Shown in pieces: positions 1-8,034 of a DNA stretch of 64,000 nt (position 1 is the stretch's first letter; each line of letters starts with the position of its first letter). Source of the stretch: Salipiger bermudensis (GTDB taxonomy: Bacteria; Pseudomonadota; Alphaproteobacteria; Rhodobacterales; Rhodobacteraceae); contig NZ_JAIUZY010000009.1 of NCBI RefSeq assembly GCF_020171625.1, positions 62,001 through 126,000 on the forward strand. The letters are read 5' to 3'. Under the pieces are notes generated by a model, which saw nothing but the letters and a program-made list of their open reading frames with translations, made no database searches and was not told the DNA's origin. The translations under genes were made by a program, and so were the position numbers.

Positions 1-216
1 CGCGGATGAGCGGCAGACTGGCCTGACAACGGCGCGCCCGCGGGCCGGGAAGCCCCCTTCGGCGGCGACTCCCCCGTGGCGGGAAAGCCTGAGCGCCCGC
101 GCCTCGCCCGGCGCAAGCGAGAGGACGGGTCACGCGCATCTCGTCCGCCGGGGGTCGGCGCCTCCATCAACCTGACACCCCTTGTCATCAACACGTCACT
201 TGCCCGGCGCGCTATA

Positions 217-242
217 CTTCCATATTTCATGAAATATGGAAG
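217..242. promoter_or_regulatory. 26-bp perfect palindrome, probable ArsR operator
   Basis: Arms CTTCCATATTTC (217-228) and GAAATATGGAAG (231-242) surround a central AT, so all 26 bases are self-complementary. The ATG of the ArsR-ArsC fusion (236-238) lies inside the right arm. ArsR-family repressors bind AT-rich dyads in their own promoters, so autoregulation is inferred. A repressor here would cover the translation start, and the mRNA would have a very short leader or none. Confidence 0.7.
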
Positions 243-1084
243 CGATAAGATTCGAACAGCTCGGCACCCTCAGCCACCCCCAGCGGATGGAGGTGTTTCG
301 CCTGCTCATGCGGCGCTACCCCGACGCGCTGCCGGCGGGCGAGATCACCGAGGTTCTGGGGCTCAAGGCCAGCACCGCCTCGGTCTACCTCTCGGCCCTG
401 CGCGAGGCCGGCCTGATCACCCAGACACGAGCCGGGCGCTCGCTGCTCTACCGGGCGAACGTCGCGGCGCTGCGCGGACTGGTGGGCTTTCTGTTCAACG
501 ATTGTTGCCGGGGGCGGCCCGATCTCTGCCCGCCCGAGGCGCTTGCCGGCCTGCAAACCGGCCCCGCCATCTCCGGCGGGCCATATAACGTGCTCTTCAT
601 CTGCACCGGCAACTCCGCCCGCTCGATCATCGCCGAGGCGCTGCTGAGCCACCTCGCGGGCGACCGCTTCATTGCCTTCTCGGCGGGCACCCGGCCCTAC
701 TCCGAGCTCAATCCGATGGCCATCGCCACGCTGCGCGACAAGGGCTTCGACACCGGGGGCCTGAGGGCCAAGACCATCTCGGAGTTTCAGGGCCCCGACG
801 CGCCGAGACTCGACTTCGTCTTCACCGTCTGCGACCGCGCCGCGAACGAGGACTGCCCGGCCTGGGCCGGTCAGCCGATCAGCGCCCACTGGGGCCTGCC
901 GGACCCGGTGAAGGCCACCGGCACCGAGGCCGAGAAAAGCCTCGCCTTCCAGCAGGTCTTCGGAATGCTCAAGCACCGCCTCACGGCCTTCACCGCGCTG
1001 CCGCTCGACACACTCGACCGCATCTCCCTGCAACAGGCCGTCGATCAGATCGGCCACCCCGAACCCGAGGACCACGCCGGATGA
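236..1084 (+). CDS. ArsR-type repressor fused to low-molecular-weight phosphatase-like arsenate reductase
   Basis: This is a two-domain protein of 282 aa. Residues 1-95 form an ArsR-type winged helix, opening with the family-typical run [15 protein letters not shown] Cys cluster (C90, C91, C97) at the end of that domain could bind As(III). From about residue 116 the chain continues as an LMW-PTP/ArsC domain with the P-loop CTGNSAR at 123-129, the catalytic fold that reduces arsenate. The start at 236 is chosen because the N-terminus matches ArsR proteins, although no ribosome site precedes it and the codon sits inside the operator palindrome. The gene overlaps the GAPDH gene by ATGA. Sensing and reduction in one polypeptide is a known arrangement in ars operons. 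Which reductant it uses cannot be told. Confidence 0.9.
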   Translation: MEAIRFEQLGTLSHPQRMEVFRLLMRRYPDALPAGEITEVLGLKASTASVYLSALREAGLITQTRAGRSLLYRANVAALRGLVGFLFNDCCRGRPDLCPPEALAGLQTGPAISGGPYNVLFICTGNSARSIIAEALLSHLAGDRFIAFSAGTRPYSELNPMAIATLRDKGFDTGGLRAKTISEFQGPDAPRLDFVFTVCDRAANEDCPAWAGQPISAHWGLPDPVKATGTEAEKSLAFQQVFGMLKHRLTAFTALPLDTLDRISLQQAVDQIGHPEPEDHAG

Positions 1085-2079
1085 CCACCTACGCACTGAA
1101 CGGGCTTGGCCGCATCGGCAAGCTTGCACTGCGCCCGCTGCTCGACGCGGGCGCCGACATCGCCTGGATCAACGATGCGGTGGGCGATCCGGAGATGCAC
1201 GCGCATCTTCTGGAGTTCGACACCGTGCACGGGCGCTGGGATGCCACCTTCTCGCATGACGCGGACAGCCTCTCCATCAATGGCACGCGCCTGCCGGTGC
1301 ATGGCAAGACGCGGCTCGAGGACCTGCCGCTCGAGGGCGTCGACGTGGTCATCGACTGCACCGGCGTGTTCAAGACCGAGGCCAAGCTCGCGCCCTATTT
1401 CGCCGCCGGCGTGAAGAAGGTGGTGGTCTCGGCCCCGGTCAAGGACGGCCCGACCGCCAATATCGTCTACGGCGTCAACGACGACGCCTACGACCCGGCG
1501 CAGCACCACATCGTGACGGCGGCAAGCTGCACGACCAACTGCCTCGCGCCGGTGGTGAAGGTGGTGCACGAAAATCTCGGGATCCGACACGGCATGATCA
1601 CCACGATCCACGACGTGACCAATACCCAGACCATCGTCGACCGCCCCGCCAAGGATCTGCGCCGCGCCCGCTCGGCCCTGAACTCGCTGATCCCGACCAC
1701 CACCGGCAGCGCCACCGCGATCACGCTGATCTACCCCGAGCTGACCGGCAAGCTGAACGGCCATGCCGTGCGGGTGCCGCTGCTCAACGCCTCGCTCACC
1801 GACTGCGTGTTCGAGCTCGAGCGCGAGACCACCGTCGAGGAGGTCAACGCCCTCTTCGAGGCCGCCGCTACCGGCCCGCTCAAAGGCATCCTGGGCTACG
1901 AGACCCGCCCGCTGGTGAGCTGCGACTACGTCAACGACGCGCGCTCCGCCATCATCGACGCGCAATCGACGATGGTGGTCAACGGCACCCAGCTCAAGGT
2001 CTACGCGTGGTACGACAACGAATGGGGCTACGCCCACCGCCTCGTCGACGTGGCGCAGATGGTCGCCGCTTCGCTCTGA
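1081..2079 (+). CDS. gapdh: glyceraldehyde-3-phosphate dehydrogenase of the ars operon
   Basis: The protein has 332 aa, full length for type I GAPDH. It carries an N-terminal NAD-binding motif GLGRIGK (residues 8-14) and the active-site ASCTTNC with catalytic Cys150. It lies between arsR-arsC and arsJ and is translationally coupled to the former. In the ArsJ system GAPDH uses arsenate in place of phosphate to form 1-arseno-3-phosphoglycerate, which ArsJ exports. That role is inferred from the neighbours, because the sequence itself does not separate it from a glycolytic GAPDH. No second GAPDH lies in the window. Confidence 0.92.
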   Translation: MTTYALNGLGRIGKLALRPLLDAGADIAWINDAVGDPEMHAHLLEFDTVHGRWDATFSHDADSLSINGTRLPVHGKTRLEDLPLEGVDVVIDCTGVFKTEAKLAPYFAAGVKKVVVSAPVKDGPTANIVYGVNDDAYDPAQHHIVTAASCTTNCLAPVVKVVHENLGIRHGMITTIHDVTNTQTIVDRPAKDLRRARSALNSLIPTTTGSATAITLIYPELTGKLNGHAVRVPLLNASLTDCVFELERETTVEEVNALFEAAATGPLKGILGYETRPLVSCDYVNDARSAIIDAQSTMVVNGTQLKVYAWYDNEWGYAHRLVDVAQMVAASL

Positions 2080-2088
2080 CACGCCCCC

Positions 2089-2118
2089 GTCACGCGCCTG
2101 CGCTAGCACGCGCGTGAC
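2089..2118 (+). other. intercistronic stem-loop between gapdh and arsJ
   Basis: A perfect 9-bp stem, GTCACGCGC (2089-2097) with GCGCGTGAC (2110-2118), encloses a 12-nt loop in the 62-bp gap between the two genes. No T-run follows, so a full terminator is unlikely. It may stabilise mRNA or partly attenuate transcription. Confidence 0.5.
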
Positions 2119-2141
2119 ACTCCGCACCGGAAAGACCCGCC

Positions 2142-3407
2142 ATGACCACCGTCGCCCCCGAGAGGCCGCTCGCGGCCTATATCGCCGTCACCGCGGCCTA
2201 CTGGGCCTTCATGCTCACCGACGGCGCCCTGCGCATGCTGGTGCTGCTGCATTTCCACACGCTCGGCTTCTCGCCGGTGCAGCTGGCCTACCTGTTCGTG
2301 CTCTACGAGATCGCCGGGGTGATCACCAACCTGTCGGCGGGCTGGATTGCGGCGCGGTTCGGGCTGACTTCGACGCTCTATGCCGGGCTGAGCCTGCAGG
2401 TTCTGGCGCTGCTGGCGCTGGCACTGCTCGATCCCGCGTGGACGATCGGGGCCTCGGTGACCTTCGTGATGCTGGTGCAGGGGGCCTCGGGCGTGGCCAA
2501 GGATCTGGCGAAGATGTCGTCGAAATCGGCAGTGAAGCTGCTGGCGCCAAAGGGCGAGGACGGGCTCTTTCGCTGGGTCGCCGCGCTCACCGGCTCGAAG
2601 AACGCGGTGAAGGGGCTGGGCTTCCTGCTCGGCGCGGCGCTGCTGGCGCTGGCGGGCTTCGTGCCCTCGGTGCTCGCCATGGCGGCGGTGCTGGCGCTGA
2701 TCCTCGTGGCGGTGGCGCTGCGGATGCCCAAGGGCCTGCCCGCGGGCCGCAAGGATGCCAAGTTCCGCGAGGTGCTGTCGAAGAACCGCAACGTGAACTG
2801 GCTGAGCTTCGCGCGGGTCTTCCTGTTCGGCGCCCGCGACGTGTGGTTCGTGGTCGGCATCCCGATCTACTTCTATGCCGTGCTGTCAGACGGCACCGAG
2901 GCGGGCAACCGCGTGGCCTTCTTCACCATCGGCACCTTCATGGCGGTGTGGATCATCCTCTACGGCGCGGTGCAGGCGGCGGCGCCGCGGCTGCTCAGGG
3001 CGCGCCAGCGCGGCGAGGCGGCGCTGGTCGGCGACGCCCGGCACTGGGCGCGGGCGCTCTTCGTGGTGCCGGCGCTGCTGGCGCTTCTGGTGGCCCTGGC
3101 CGGCGCGCCCGCGCCGTGGCTGACCGTGACGCTGGTGCTGGGCCTGCTGGTCTTCGGGGCGATCTTCGCGGTGAACTCGTCGCTGCACTCCTACCTCATC
3201 CTCGCCTTCACCGAGGATGACCGCGTGACCATGGATGTGGGCTTCTACTACATGGCCAACGCCGCCGGGCGGCTGCTGGGCACGGTGCTGTCAGGGGCGA
3301 GCTATCAGCTTGGCGGGCTGCCGCTCTGCCTTGGCACCGCCGCGGCCATGGTGGCGCTGAGCGCGTGGGGCGCGGGGCGGCTGCGCCCGCATCCGGCGAC
3401 GGCCTGA
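2142..3407 (+). CDS. arsJ: ArsJ organoarsenical efflux permease (MFS)
   Basis: This 421-aa polytopic inner-membrane protein has about 12 hydrophobic segments and an MFS layout. Its N-terminus (AYWAFMLTDGALRMLVLLHF) and the loop containing KDLAKMSSKSAVK are characteristic of ArsJ. It follows gapdh directly in the same orientation. The known role of the family is export of 1-arseno-3-phosphoglycerate, which then breaks down outside and releases arsenate. With the upstream ArsR-ArsC fusion, the operon could deal with arsenate both by reduction and by export of the organic ester. No arsB/acr3 As(III) pump is visible in the window. Confidence 0.88.
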   Translation: MTTVAPERPLAAYIAVTAAYWAFMLTDGALRMLVLLHFHTLGFSPVQLAYLFVLYEIAGVITNLSAGWIAARFGLTSTLYAGLSLQVLALLALALLDPAWTIGASVTFVMLVQGASGVAKDLAKMSSKSAVKLLAPKGEDGLFRWVAALTGSKNAVKGLGFLLGAALLALAGFVPSVLAMAAVLALILVAVALRMPKGLPAGRKDAKFREVLSKNRNVNWLSFARVFLFGARDVWFVVGIPIYFYAVLSDGTEAGNRVAFFTIGTFMAVWIILYGAVQAAAPRLLRARQRGEAALVGDARHWARALFVVPALLALLVALAGAPAPWLTVTLVLGLLVFGAIFAVNSSLHSYLILAFTEDDRVTMDVGFYYMANAAGRLLGTVLSGASYQLGGLPLCLGTAAAMVALSAWGAGRLRPHPATA

Positions 3408-3464
3408 GATTGCCTGCCGACCGAGGCCGGGCCGTCTGCACGAAGTGGAGGGTTCGCCTCGGCG

Positions 3465-3749
3465 TCAGTCGTTCTGGGCGCGATCGGCCAGCGTGTCGAG
3501 CTTGCCCATGTGGTAGAGTTTGACCTCGCGCGCCAGTCGCAGCGTGGGCTTTGCCATGAACAGCACCGAGCCCACGGTGAAGAACCAGATCGCCGGGGTC
3601 TCGTACTGCTTCCAGAAGAACAGCACCGAGCCGATGGTGAAGCATACGGCGGCGCCGAAATCGACCAGCGTGTGGGCGATCTCGAACCGCGCATAGACTC
3701 GGCGGGTGTCGGCGTTGCGCTGGCGGTTGGCGTGGTTGAAGAGCTTCAT
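3465..3749 (-). CDS. YrhK-like small membrane protein
   Basis: A 94-aa protein with two predicted membrane segments (roughly residues 29-47 and 53-68), joined by a short loop containing KQYETP. The arrangement resembles the YrhK domain. Both ends are charged and probably cytoplasmic. It lies 70 bp downstream of pheS in the same orientation and converges with arsJ, so it may be transcribed from the pheS promoter. Its function is unknown. Confidence 0.7.
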   Translation of the reverse strand: MKLFNHANRQRNADTRRVYARFEIAHTLVDFGAAVCFTIGSVLFFWKQYETPAIWFFTVGSVLFMAKPTLRLAREVKLYHMGKLDTLADRAQND

Positions 3750-3819
3750 CGCGGGGCATTCCTCAGGTCGGCGGGCGTTTCCCGGATGTTAGGTCTTGGG
3801 CCCGCGATGGCCAATCGGA

Positions 3820-4890
3820 TCAGCGCGACAGGCCACCCCGGATCGTCGGCACGTCGAGCGAGGCGAAGCCGTAGTGGCGCAGCCAGCGCAGGTCGCTGTC
3901 GAAGAAGGCGCGCAGGTCGGGAATGCCGTATTTCAGCATCGCGATGCGGTCGATGCCCATGCCGAAGGCAAAGCCCTGCCATTCGTCGGGATCGATGCCG
4001 CCGGCGGCCAGCACCTTGGGGTGCACCATGCCCGAGCCCAGAACCTCGAGCCAGTCGTCGCCCTCGCCCACCACGACCGAGCCGTCCTTCCACTGGCACT
4101 GGATGTCGACCTCGGCCGACGGCTCGGTGAAGGGGAAGTGCGAGGCACGGAAGCGGGTTTTCACCGTGGTGCCGAAATAGGCCGAGAAGAACTCTTCCAG
4201 CACCCATTTCAGGTTCGCCATGGAGATGTTCTTGTCGATGGCGAGGCCCTCGACCTGGTGGAACATCGGCGTGTGGGTCTGGTCGTAATCGGCGCGGTAG
4301 ACGCGGCCCGGGCAGATGATGCGCAGCGGCGCGCCCTGCGCCTCCATCGAGCGGATCTGCACCGGCGAGGTGTGGGTGCGCAGCACGTGCGGCGGGCGGT
4401 CGTCGCCCTCGGCACGGTTCATGTAGAACGTGTCCATCTCGGCGCGCGCCGGATGGTGGCCGGGGATGTTGAGCGCGTCGAAGTTGTACCAGTCCTTCTC
4501 GATCTGCGGCCCTTCGGCCACCGAGAAGCCCATGTCGGCGAAGATCGCGGTGCACTCTTCCCAGACCTGGCTCACCGGGTGGATGGAGCCCTGGCGGCGG
4601 GTCCGGCCCGGCAGCGTCACGTCGAGCCATTCGGACTGCAGGCGCTCGTTGAGCGCAGCATCGGCCAGCGCCGACTTCTTGGCGGCGAGCGCGCTGTTGA
4701 TCTCGTCCTTCAGCGCGTTGAGCCTGGGGCCCATGATCTGGCGCTCTTCCGGGCTCATCTTGCCGAGGCTGCGCATCTGCAGGCTGATCTCGCCCTTCTT
4801 GCCGACCGCCTGCACGCGCAGGTCTTCGAGCGCCGCCTCGTCGGCAGCAGCCCCAATCAGCTCGATGTACTTTTCGCGCAGATCATCCAT
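3820..4890 (-). CDS. pheS: phenylalanyl-tRNA synthetase alpha subunit
   Basis: The protein has 356 aa, the usual length for bacterial PheS. It has an N-terminal coiled-coil for tRNA binding (about residues 1-90), then the class II catalytic core with motif 2 ([19 protein letters not shown]) and motif 3 ([14 protein letters not shown]) near the C-terminus. It charges tRNA-Phe in the cytosol as part of an alpha2-beta2 enzyme. pheT would be expected next, but a YrhK-like gene follows instead and pheT is not in the window. In many alphaproteobacteria pheS follows rpmI-rplT. Here those genes lie on the same strand more than 30 kb away, separated by the inserted element. Confidence 0.97.
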   Translation of the reverse strand: MDDLREKYIELIGAAADEAALEDLRVQAVGKKGEISLQMRSLGKMSPEERQIMGPRLNALKDEINSALAAKKSALADAALNERLQSEWLDVTLPGRTRRQGSIHPVSQVWEECTAIFADMGFSVAEGPQIEKDWYNFDALNIPGHHPARAEMDTFYMNRAEGDDRPPHVLRTHTSPVQIRSMEAQGAPLRIICPGRVYRADYDQTHTPMFHQVEGLAIDKNISMANLKWVLEEFFSAYFGTTVKTRFRASHFPFTEPSAEVDIQCQWKDGSVVVGEGDDWLEVLGSGMVHPKVLAAGGIDPDEWQGFAFGMGIDRIAMLKYGIPDLRAFFDSDLRWLRHYGFASLDVPTIRGGLSR

Positions 4891-5024
4891 CTCGGCACCC
4901 TCGTATCCAGGAGTTGTCCGTCACCTAGCCGGGCCGGTGGAAAGACGCAAGCCACAGGGGCAAAACCCCGGCGCCAAGGCCGATTGCGCGGCCTGTCTCT
5001 TGTCGCTAGAACGGGCGGGCGCAC

Positions 5025-5101
5025 GGCCCGTTAGCTCAACTGGATAGAGCAGCTGACTTCTAATCAGCAGGTTCGGGGTTCGAGTCCTCGACGGGTCGCC
5101 A
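5025..5101 (+). tRNA. tRNA-Arg (anticodon TCT)
   Basis: A full cloverleaf can be drawn. The acceptor stem is GGCCCGT with ACGGGTC (one G-T pair), the anticodon stem GCTGA/TCAGC holds loop CTTCTAA with anticodon TCT, and the T-arm CGGGG/CCTCG carries TTCGAGT. The CCA end is encoded at 5099-5101. The large transposon begins 13 bp after the last base of the tRNA (8 bp to the target duplication). The gene is intact. Confidence 0.95.
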
Positions 5102-5109
5102 GCGCTTGT

Positions 5110-5114
5110 CTCCC
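5110..5114. repeat. 5-bp target-site duplication, left copy (CTCCC)
   Basis: CTCCC directly precedes the left terminal inverted repeat and matches the five bases after the right repeat at 35753-35757. It lies 8 bp downstream of the tRNA-Arg CCA. Confidence 0.8.
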
Positions 5115-5138
5115 TGCCAATGCACCATAAGCTTGCAC
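5115..5138 (+). repeat. left terminal inverted repeat of the 30.6-kb transposon
   Basis: It begins TGCCAATGCACC and ends AAGCTTGCAC. All 24 bases match the reverse complement of 35729-35752, and the match stops on both sides. A partial second motif (CATGCACA, 5153-5160) lies further inside and may be another transposase-binding site. Confidence 0.9.
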
Positions 5139-5222
5139 GTTTTGGCGGTTTTCATGCACACCCACTGTCAACCTATATTTGCAGGAGGAACCTATCGTCG
5201 CATTTCCACGATCGCAGATATA

Positions 5223-5273
5223 ATGAGGCACAACTTGAAGCTAAGAACCGAACCAATCACCGTTGAGACCTTA
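5223..5273 (+). other. possible 5' end of a transposon gene, cut by the IS5-family element
   Basis: An ATG at 5223 opens a frame of 17 codons (MRHNLKLRTEPITVETL) that is stopped by the IS at 5274. If the IS and its TA duplication are removed, the frame continues from 6141 as GLWLSKYHP for about 20 more codons before a stop. A purine-rich GCAGGAGGAA lies too far upstream (5181-5190) for a convincing ribosome site. Its position just inside the left end is where a transposase gene would start, but no similarity is recognised. Confidence 0.25.
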
Positions 5274-5283
5274 GGGTCAGGAC

Positions 5284-6080
5284 TCATAGCCAATAGATGA
5301 CGGTTGCCGCGAGGGAGATGGCTGAGAGGAAGACCTTTGGGCAGCGGTCGTAACGCGTGGCGACACGCCGCCAGTCCTTAAGCCTGCCGAACATGATCTC
5401 GATCCTGTTACGCCTTTTGTACCGACGCTTATCGTATGTCACGGTCTTCTTGCGCTGCTTTCGGCTCGGGATGCAGGCGCGTATCCCCTTGTCGTTCAAT
5501 GCTTCTCGGAACCAATCGGCGTCATAACCGCAATCCCCGAGCAGCCAATCGACTTTCGGCAAGTTGCTCACCAAAGCCCGTGCGCCGATGTAGTCGCTGA
5601 CTGTCCCGCGGTCACGAACAGGCTCAGGGGGCATTCGCCATCGTCGCTCGGACCAATGGCGCGACATGGCTCATCTGTCGCAGATGGCGTGCAACTTGGT
5701 ATTCATGCCGCCCTTGGTTCGCCCGATCAGGCGTCCACGCCCCCCTTTTTCACGCCCATGCTGGTCGCTGTGCGGTGTGCCTTCAAATAGGTTGCGTCGA
5801 TCATAACGATCTTCCGTTCGCCGTGATCGGCGGCCAAGCCGACCATCATCCGCGCGAAGATACCCTTGTCACTCCAACGTTTCCAACGGTTGTAGAGAGT
5901 CTTGTGTGGCCCATATTCCGCCGGAGCGTCGCACCAACGTAAATCATTGCGATTTATGAAAATAATCCCACTCAACACACGCCGGCCATCGACGCGAGGC
6001 TTGCCGTGGGACTTGGGAAGGAAGGGCTCCAGGCGCGCCATCTGCGCATCGGTCAACCAGAAGAGATCAGACATGTTCAC
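5284..6080 (-). pseudogene. IS5/IS427-type transposase, interrupted
   Basis: The first frame (5727-6080) reads MNMSDLFWLTDAQMARLEPF and reaches the first catalytic Asp (MIDATYLKAHRTA), then runs into an A5G6 slippery stretch where IS427 elements normally shift frame. The second part (from 5667) holds the second Asp region (GDCGYDADW) and the Glu region (RNRIEIMFGRLKDW). Between them the frame is broken by a short hairpin insertion near 5637-5670 and by a missing base after GGACAG. All DDE regions can be found, but no single or simply frameshifted product can be made. Confidence 0.8.
5637..5670. repeat. hairpin insertion 1 (conserved loop, IS5 element)
   Basis: Arms GCCATCGTCGC (5637-5647) and GCGACATGGC (5661-5670) pair with one bulge around the loop TCGGACCAATGGC (5648-5660), the complement of GCCATTGGTCCGA. 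It interrupts the transposase where related elements have a short continuous peptide. Confidence 0.7.
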
Positions 6081-6140
6081 CGCTCGATTTTCGAGCCGTG
6101 AATCACGCTGCTACCGGGAAATCAATGGGTCCTGACCCTA

Positions 6141-6552
6141 GGCCTCTGGCTATCTAAATACCACCCAACCGCTTGTACTACGCGATCCGCGGGCGGCTCC
6201 ACCTGAAATTGCACCGTCGCCAACCCTCACAACAATCCGGACCTTTGGAGCTCTTACCCGAACTTTCGCTCTTCCGCCTCAGGCTGCTGGTAGGGGCCTC
6301 GCGCCTCGACCGGCCGCTTCCCGCCCCTCCTTATAAGTCACGCCGAGTTCCAAGGGGTGTTCCTGCCTGAGCGGCCGCTTCCATGTCCAGGCAAGGGTGT
6401 CTTCGCACGCGCAGCGGACGGCTGCTCTCCGCCCTCTTGCACCCTCTAGGTGGGGGTCGCTGCACGAAACCTCACCGGGATGGAGCATCATGATGAAGAC
6501 GTCGAAGACGTCTTGCCCGAAATGCGCGAGCGAGCGGTGCGGCCGCTACGAA
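6141..6552. other. gene-free stretch after the IS5 element
   Basis: No convincing gene is seen. The first 60 bases continue the interrupted frame described at 5223. A short dyad (GACGTC AAG-type, about 6500-6514) lies near the end, and the stretch leads into the IS481 remnant. Confidence 0.4.
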
Positions 6553-6699
6553 AATCACGCGCAGCGCAATCGCTGCCTCGCCATGTTCGTGTGCGCCTAC
6601 AACACCGCGCGGCGCGAGAAGACGCTCAAGGGGCCAACGCCGGTGCAATTCATCCGGCGAGCATGGCAGGCCGATCCCGGCCTCATCCACCGATCTCCG
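6553..6699 (+). pseudogene. C-terminal remnant of an IS481-family transposase
   Basis: About 49 codons read NHAQRNRCLAMFVCAYNTAR and then REKTLKGPTPVQFIRRAW. This matches the C-terminal signature of IS481-type transposases, which end with AYN.ARR.KTL.G.TP..FI. The catalytic domain is absent upstream and no IS ends are recognised. It is a dead fragment in the boundary zone between the left transposon end and the peptide-uptake module. Confidence 0.6.
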
Positions 6700-6745
6700 T
6701 GTTTCTTGAACCCGGCGCCATACACCTGGCAGTTGGTGGCCTTGG

Positions 6746-7246
6746 TCAGGCCCGCAGCACCATCGCCACGGCGCAGGCAGCCGTTGCCGGCAGGCGCAGC
6801 ATGTCGTGGATCTGGGCCACGCGTTCGGGCGTGTAGTAGCCCTCTTCATGCAGGATGTTCATCGTCGCGATGACCTTGCCGTTTATGATCAGCGGCAGGT
6901 TCACGACAGAGCCGCAGCCGAGCTTGCCGATCAGCTCGGCATCAGGGAACACCGTGTCGATATCGGCCAGCGTGTTGGACACGAAGGCCTGCTGCCGGGT
7001 CAGCACCTGTTCGAACCAGCGGTTCAGTACGATCGGCTTCTCGCCCGAGGTCGGATAGTTCTCGGCATCGTCGGTATAGGCGCGGCGCGCCACCATGGCC
7101 TCGGTGTCCGAGGTCATCACGGTGAACAGCTTCGCACCCACCGTCGCCTTGGTCAGCGCGCAAAGCGCGTCGAAGGCGGCCTCTTCGGTCGTGGCAGCCG
7201 CGAGGGCGGTGGTGAAATCGGCAAGCGCCTTGTTGGTATCGGTCAT
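6746..7246 (-). CDS. GAF domain protein
   Basis: A 166-aa cytosolic protein made almost entirely of one GAF domain, with an N-terminal helix followed by GAKLFTVMTSDTE and the core GCGSVVNLPLIINGKVIATM. GAF domains bind small molecules or sense redox state. The start overlaps the stop of the upstream ABC ATPase gene (ATGA), so it is translated with the peptide transporter. A stand-alone GAF protein in such an operon suggests a ligand-sensing or modulating role, but no partner domain is present and the function is not known. Confidence 0.85.
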   Translation of the reverse strand: MTDTNKALADFTTALAAATTEEAAFDALCALTKATVGAKLFTVMTSDTEAMVARRAYTDDAENYPTSGEKPIVLNRWFEQVLTRQQAFVSNTLADIDTVFPDAELIGKLGCGSVVNLPLIINGKVIATMNILHEEGYYTPERVAQIHDMLRLPATAACAVAMVLRA

Positions 7247-8034
7247 GCGGGGTCCTTGGTTTCGGATGCCGCCAAAATCACGGGACCGGCATCGGGGTTG
7301 CCGCCTGAGGCGGCATAGAGGTCGCGCGTATAGGGATCGGCGAAACTGCCGTCATAGAGCGCGGTCTTGGGGGCGATCTCGACGATGCGGCCCTTGTTCA
7401 TCACCGCCATGCGATCGCACATGAAGCTGACCACCGGCAGGTTGTGGGTGACCATCAGGTAGGTCAGCCCCTGTTCACGGCGCAGCCGCTTCAGCAGGTT
7501 CAGGATCTCGGCCTGCACCGAGACGTCGAGCGCGCTGGTCGGTTCGTCCAGCAGCATCACCTTGGGTTCCAGCATCAGGGCACGCGCGATGGCGACACGC
7601 TGGCGTTGCCCGCCCGACAGCTGGTGCGGAAAGCGGAAGCGGAAACGCTGGTCGAGGCCAACGGCGCCCAGCATCTCGACAACCTTCTCGCTGCGCTTGC
7701 CGATGCCGTGGATCGCCAGCGGCTCGGACAGCACCGTGTCGATGGTCTTGCGGGGATGCAGCGAGGCGTAGGGGTCCTGGAAGACCATCTGGCAGGTCTC
7801 GGAGAACGCCCGGTCGGTACCATGGCCGCGCGGCTTGCCCAGCACGGATATCTTTCCCGTCCAGTCCGACGCCAGCCCGGCGATAGCCTTCAGCACGGTC
7901 GACTTGCCCGAACCGCTCTCGCCAACCAGCGCGAAGCTCTCTCCCGTCGCCACATCAAAGCTCACGTCGCGCACCACCTTGGTGTCTCCGTAGGAGATAT
8001 CTAGATCCTTCAGGGAAATCGCGGCGCTGCTCAT
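7243..8034 (-). CDS. peptide/nickel-type ABC transporter ATP-binding protein (DppF-like)
   Basis: A 263-aa ATPase with Walker A GESGSGKST (residues 38-46), ABC signature LSGGQRQRVAIARA, Walker B VMLLDEPTSALD and the switch His in MVTHNL. It is the second of two ATPases of a family 5 oligopeptide importer and works at the inner face of the membrane with the DppD-like partner. Start and stop overlap its neighbours by 4 bp, so the subunits are translationally coupled. The substrate is not fixed by sequence; the M24 peptidase nearby favours peptides or N-substituted amino acids. Confidence 0.92.
   Translation of the reverse strand: MSSAAISLKDLDISYGDTKVVRDVSFDVATGESFALVGESGSGKSTVLKAIAGLASDWTGKISVLGKPRGHGTDRAFSETCQMVFQDPYASLHPRKTIDTVLSEPLAIHGIGKRSEKVVEMLGAVGLDQRFRFRFPHQLSGGQRQRVAIARALMLEPKVMLLDEPTSALDVSVQAEILNLLKRLRREQGLTYLMVTHNLPVVSFMCDRMAVMNKGRIVEIAPKTALYDGSFADPYTRDLYAASGGNPDAGPVILAASETKDPA

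Larger units (their letters stand above)
5274..6138 (-). mobile_element. IS5-family (IS427-like) insertion sequence, decayed
   Basis: The 865-bp element is bounded by inverted ends GGGTCAGGACTC at the left and the complement of GGGTCAGGACCC at the right, flanked by TA on each side (5272-5273, 6139-6140) as in the IS427 group. It contains a two-frame transposase on the minus strand. It lies inside the left end of the large transposon. Confidence 0.8.

Noticed and set aside
76-235. Coding region upstream of arsR-arsC
   Set aside because: The open frame runs into the arsR gene in another phase and has Pro/Arg-rich composition without any ribosome site or similarity.
1045-2127. Long open frame on the minus strand opposite the GAPDH gene
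   Set aside because: The GAPDH on the plus strand is complete with its active site. The antisense frame is low-complexity and His/Val/Gly-rich.
5025-5140. Integrative element (ICE or genomic island) inserted into tRNA-Arg by a tyrosine recombinase
   Set aside because: No integrase gene is present and no copy of the tRNA 3' end lies at the right border. The border instead shows 24-bp inverted repeats and a 5-bp duplication, which fits a DDE transposon.
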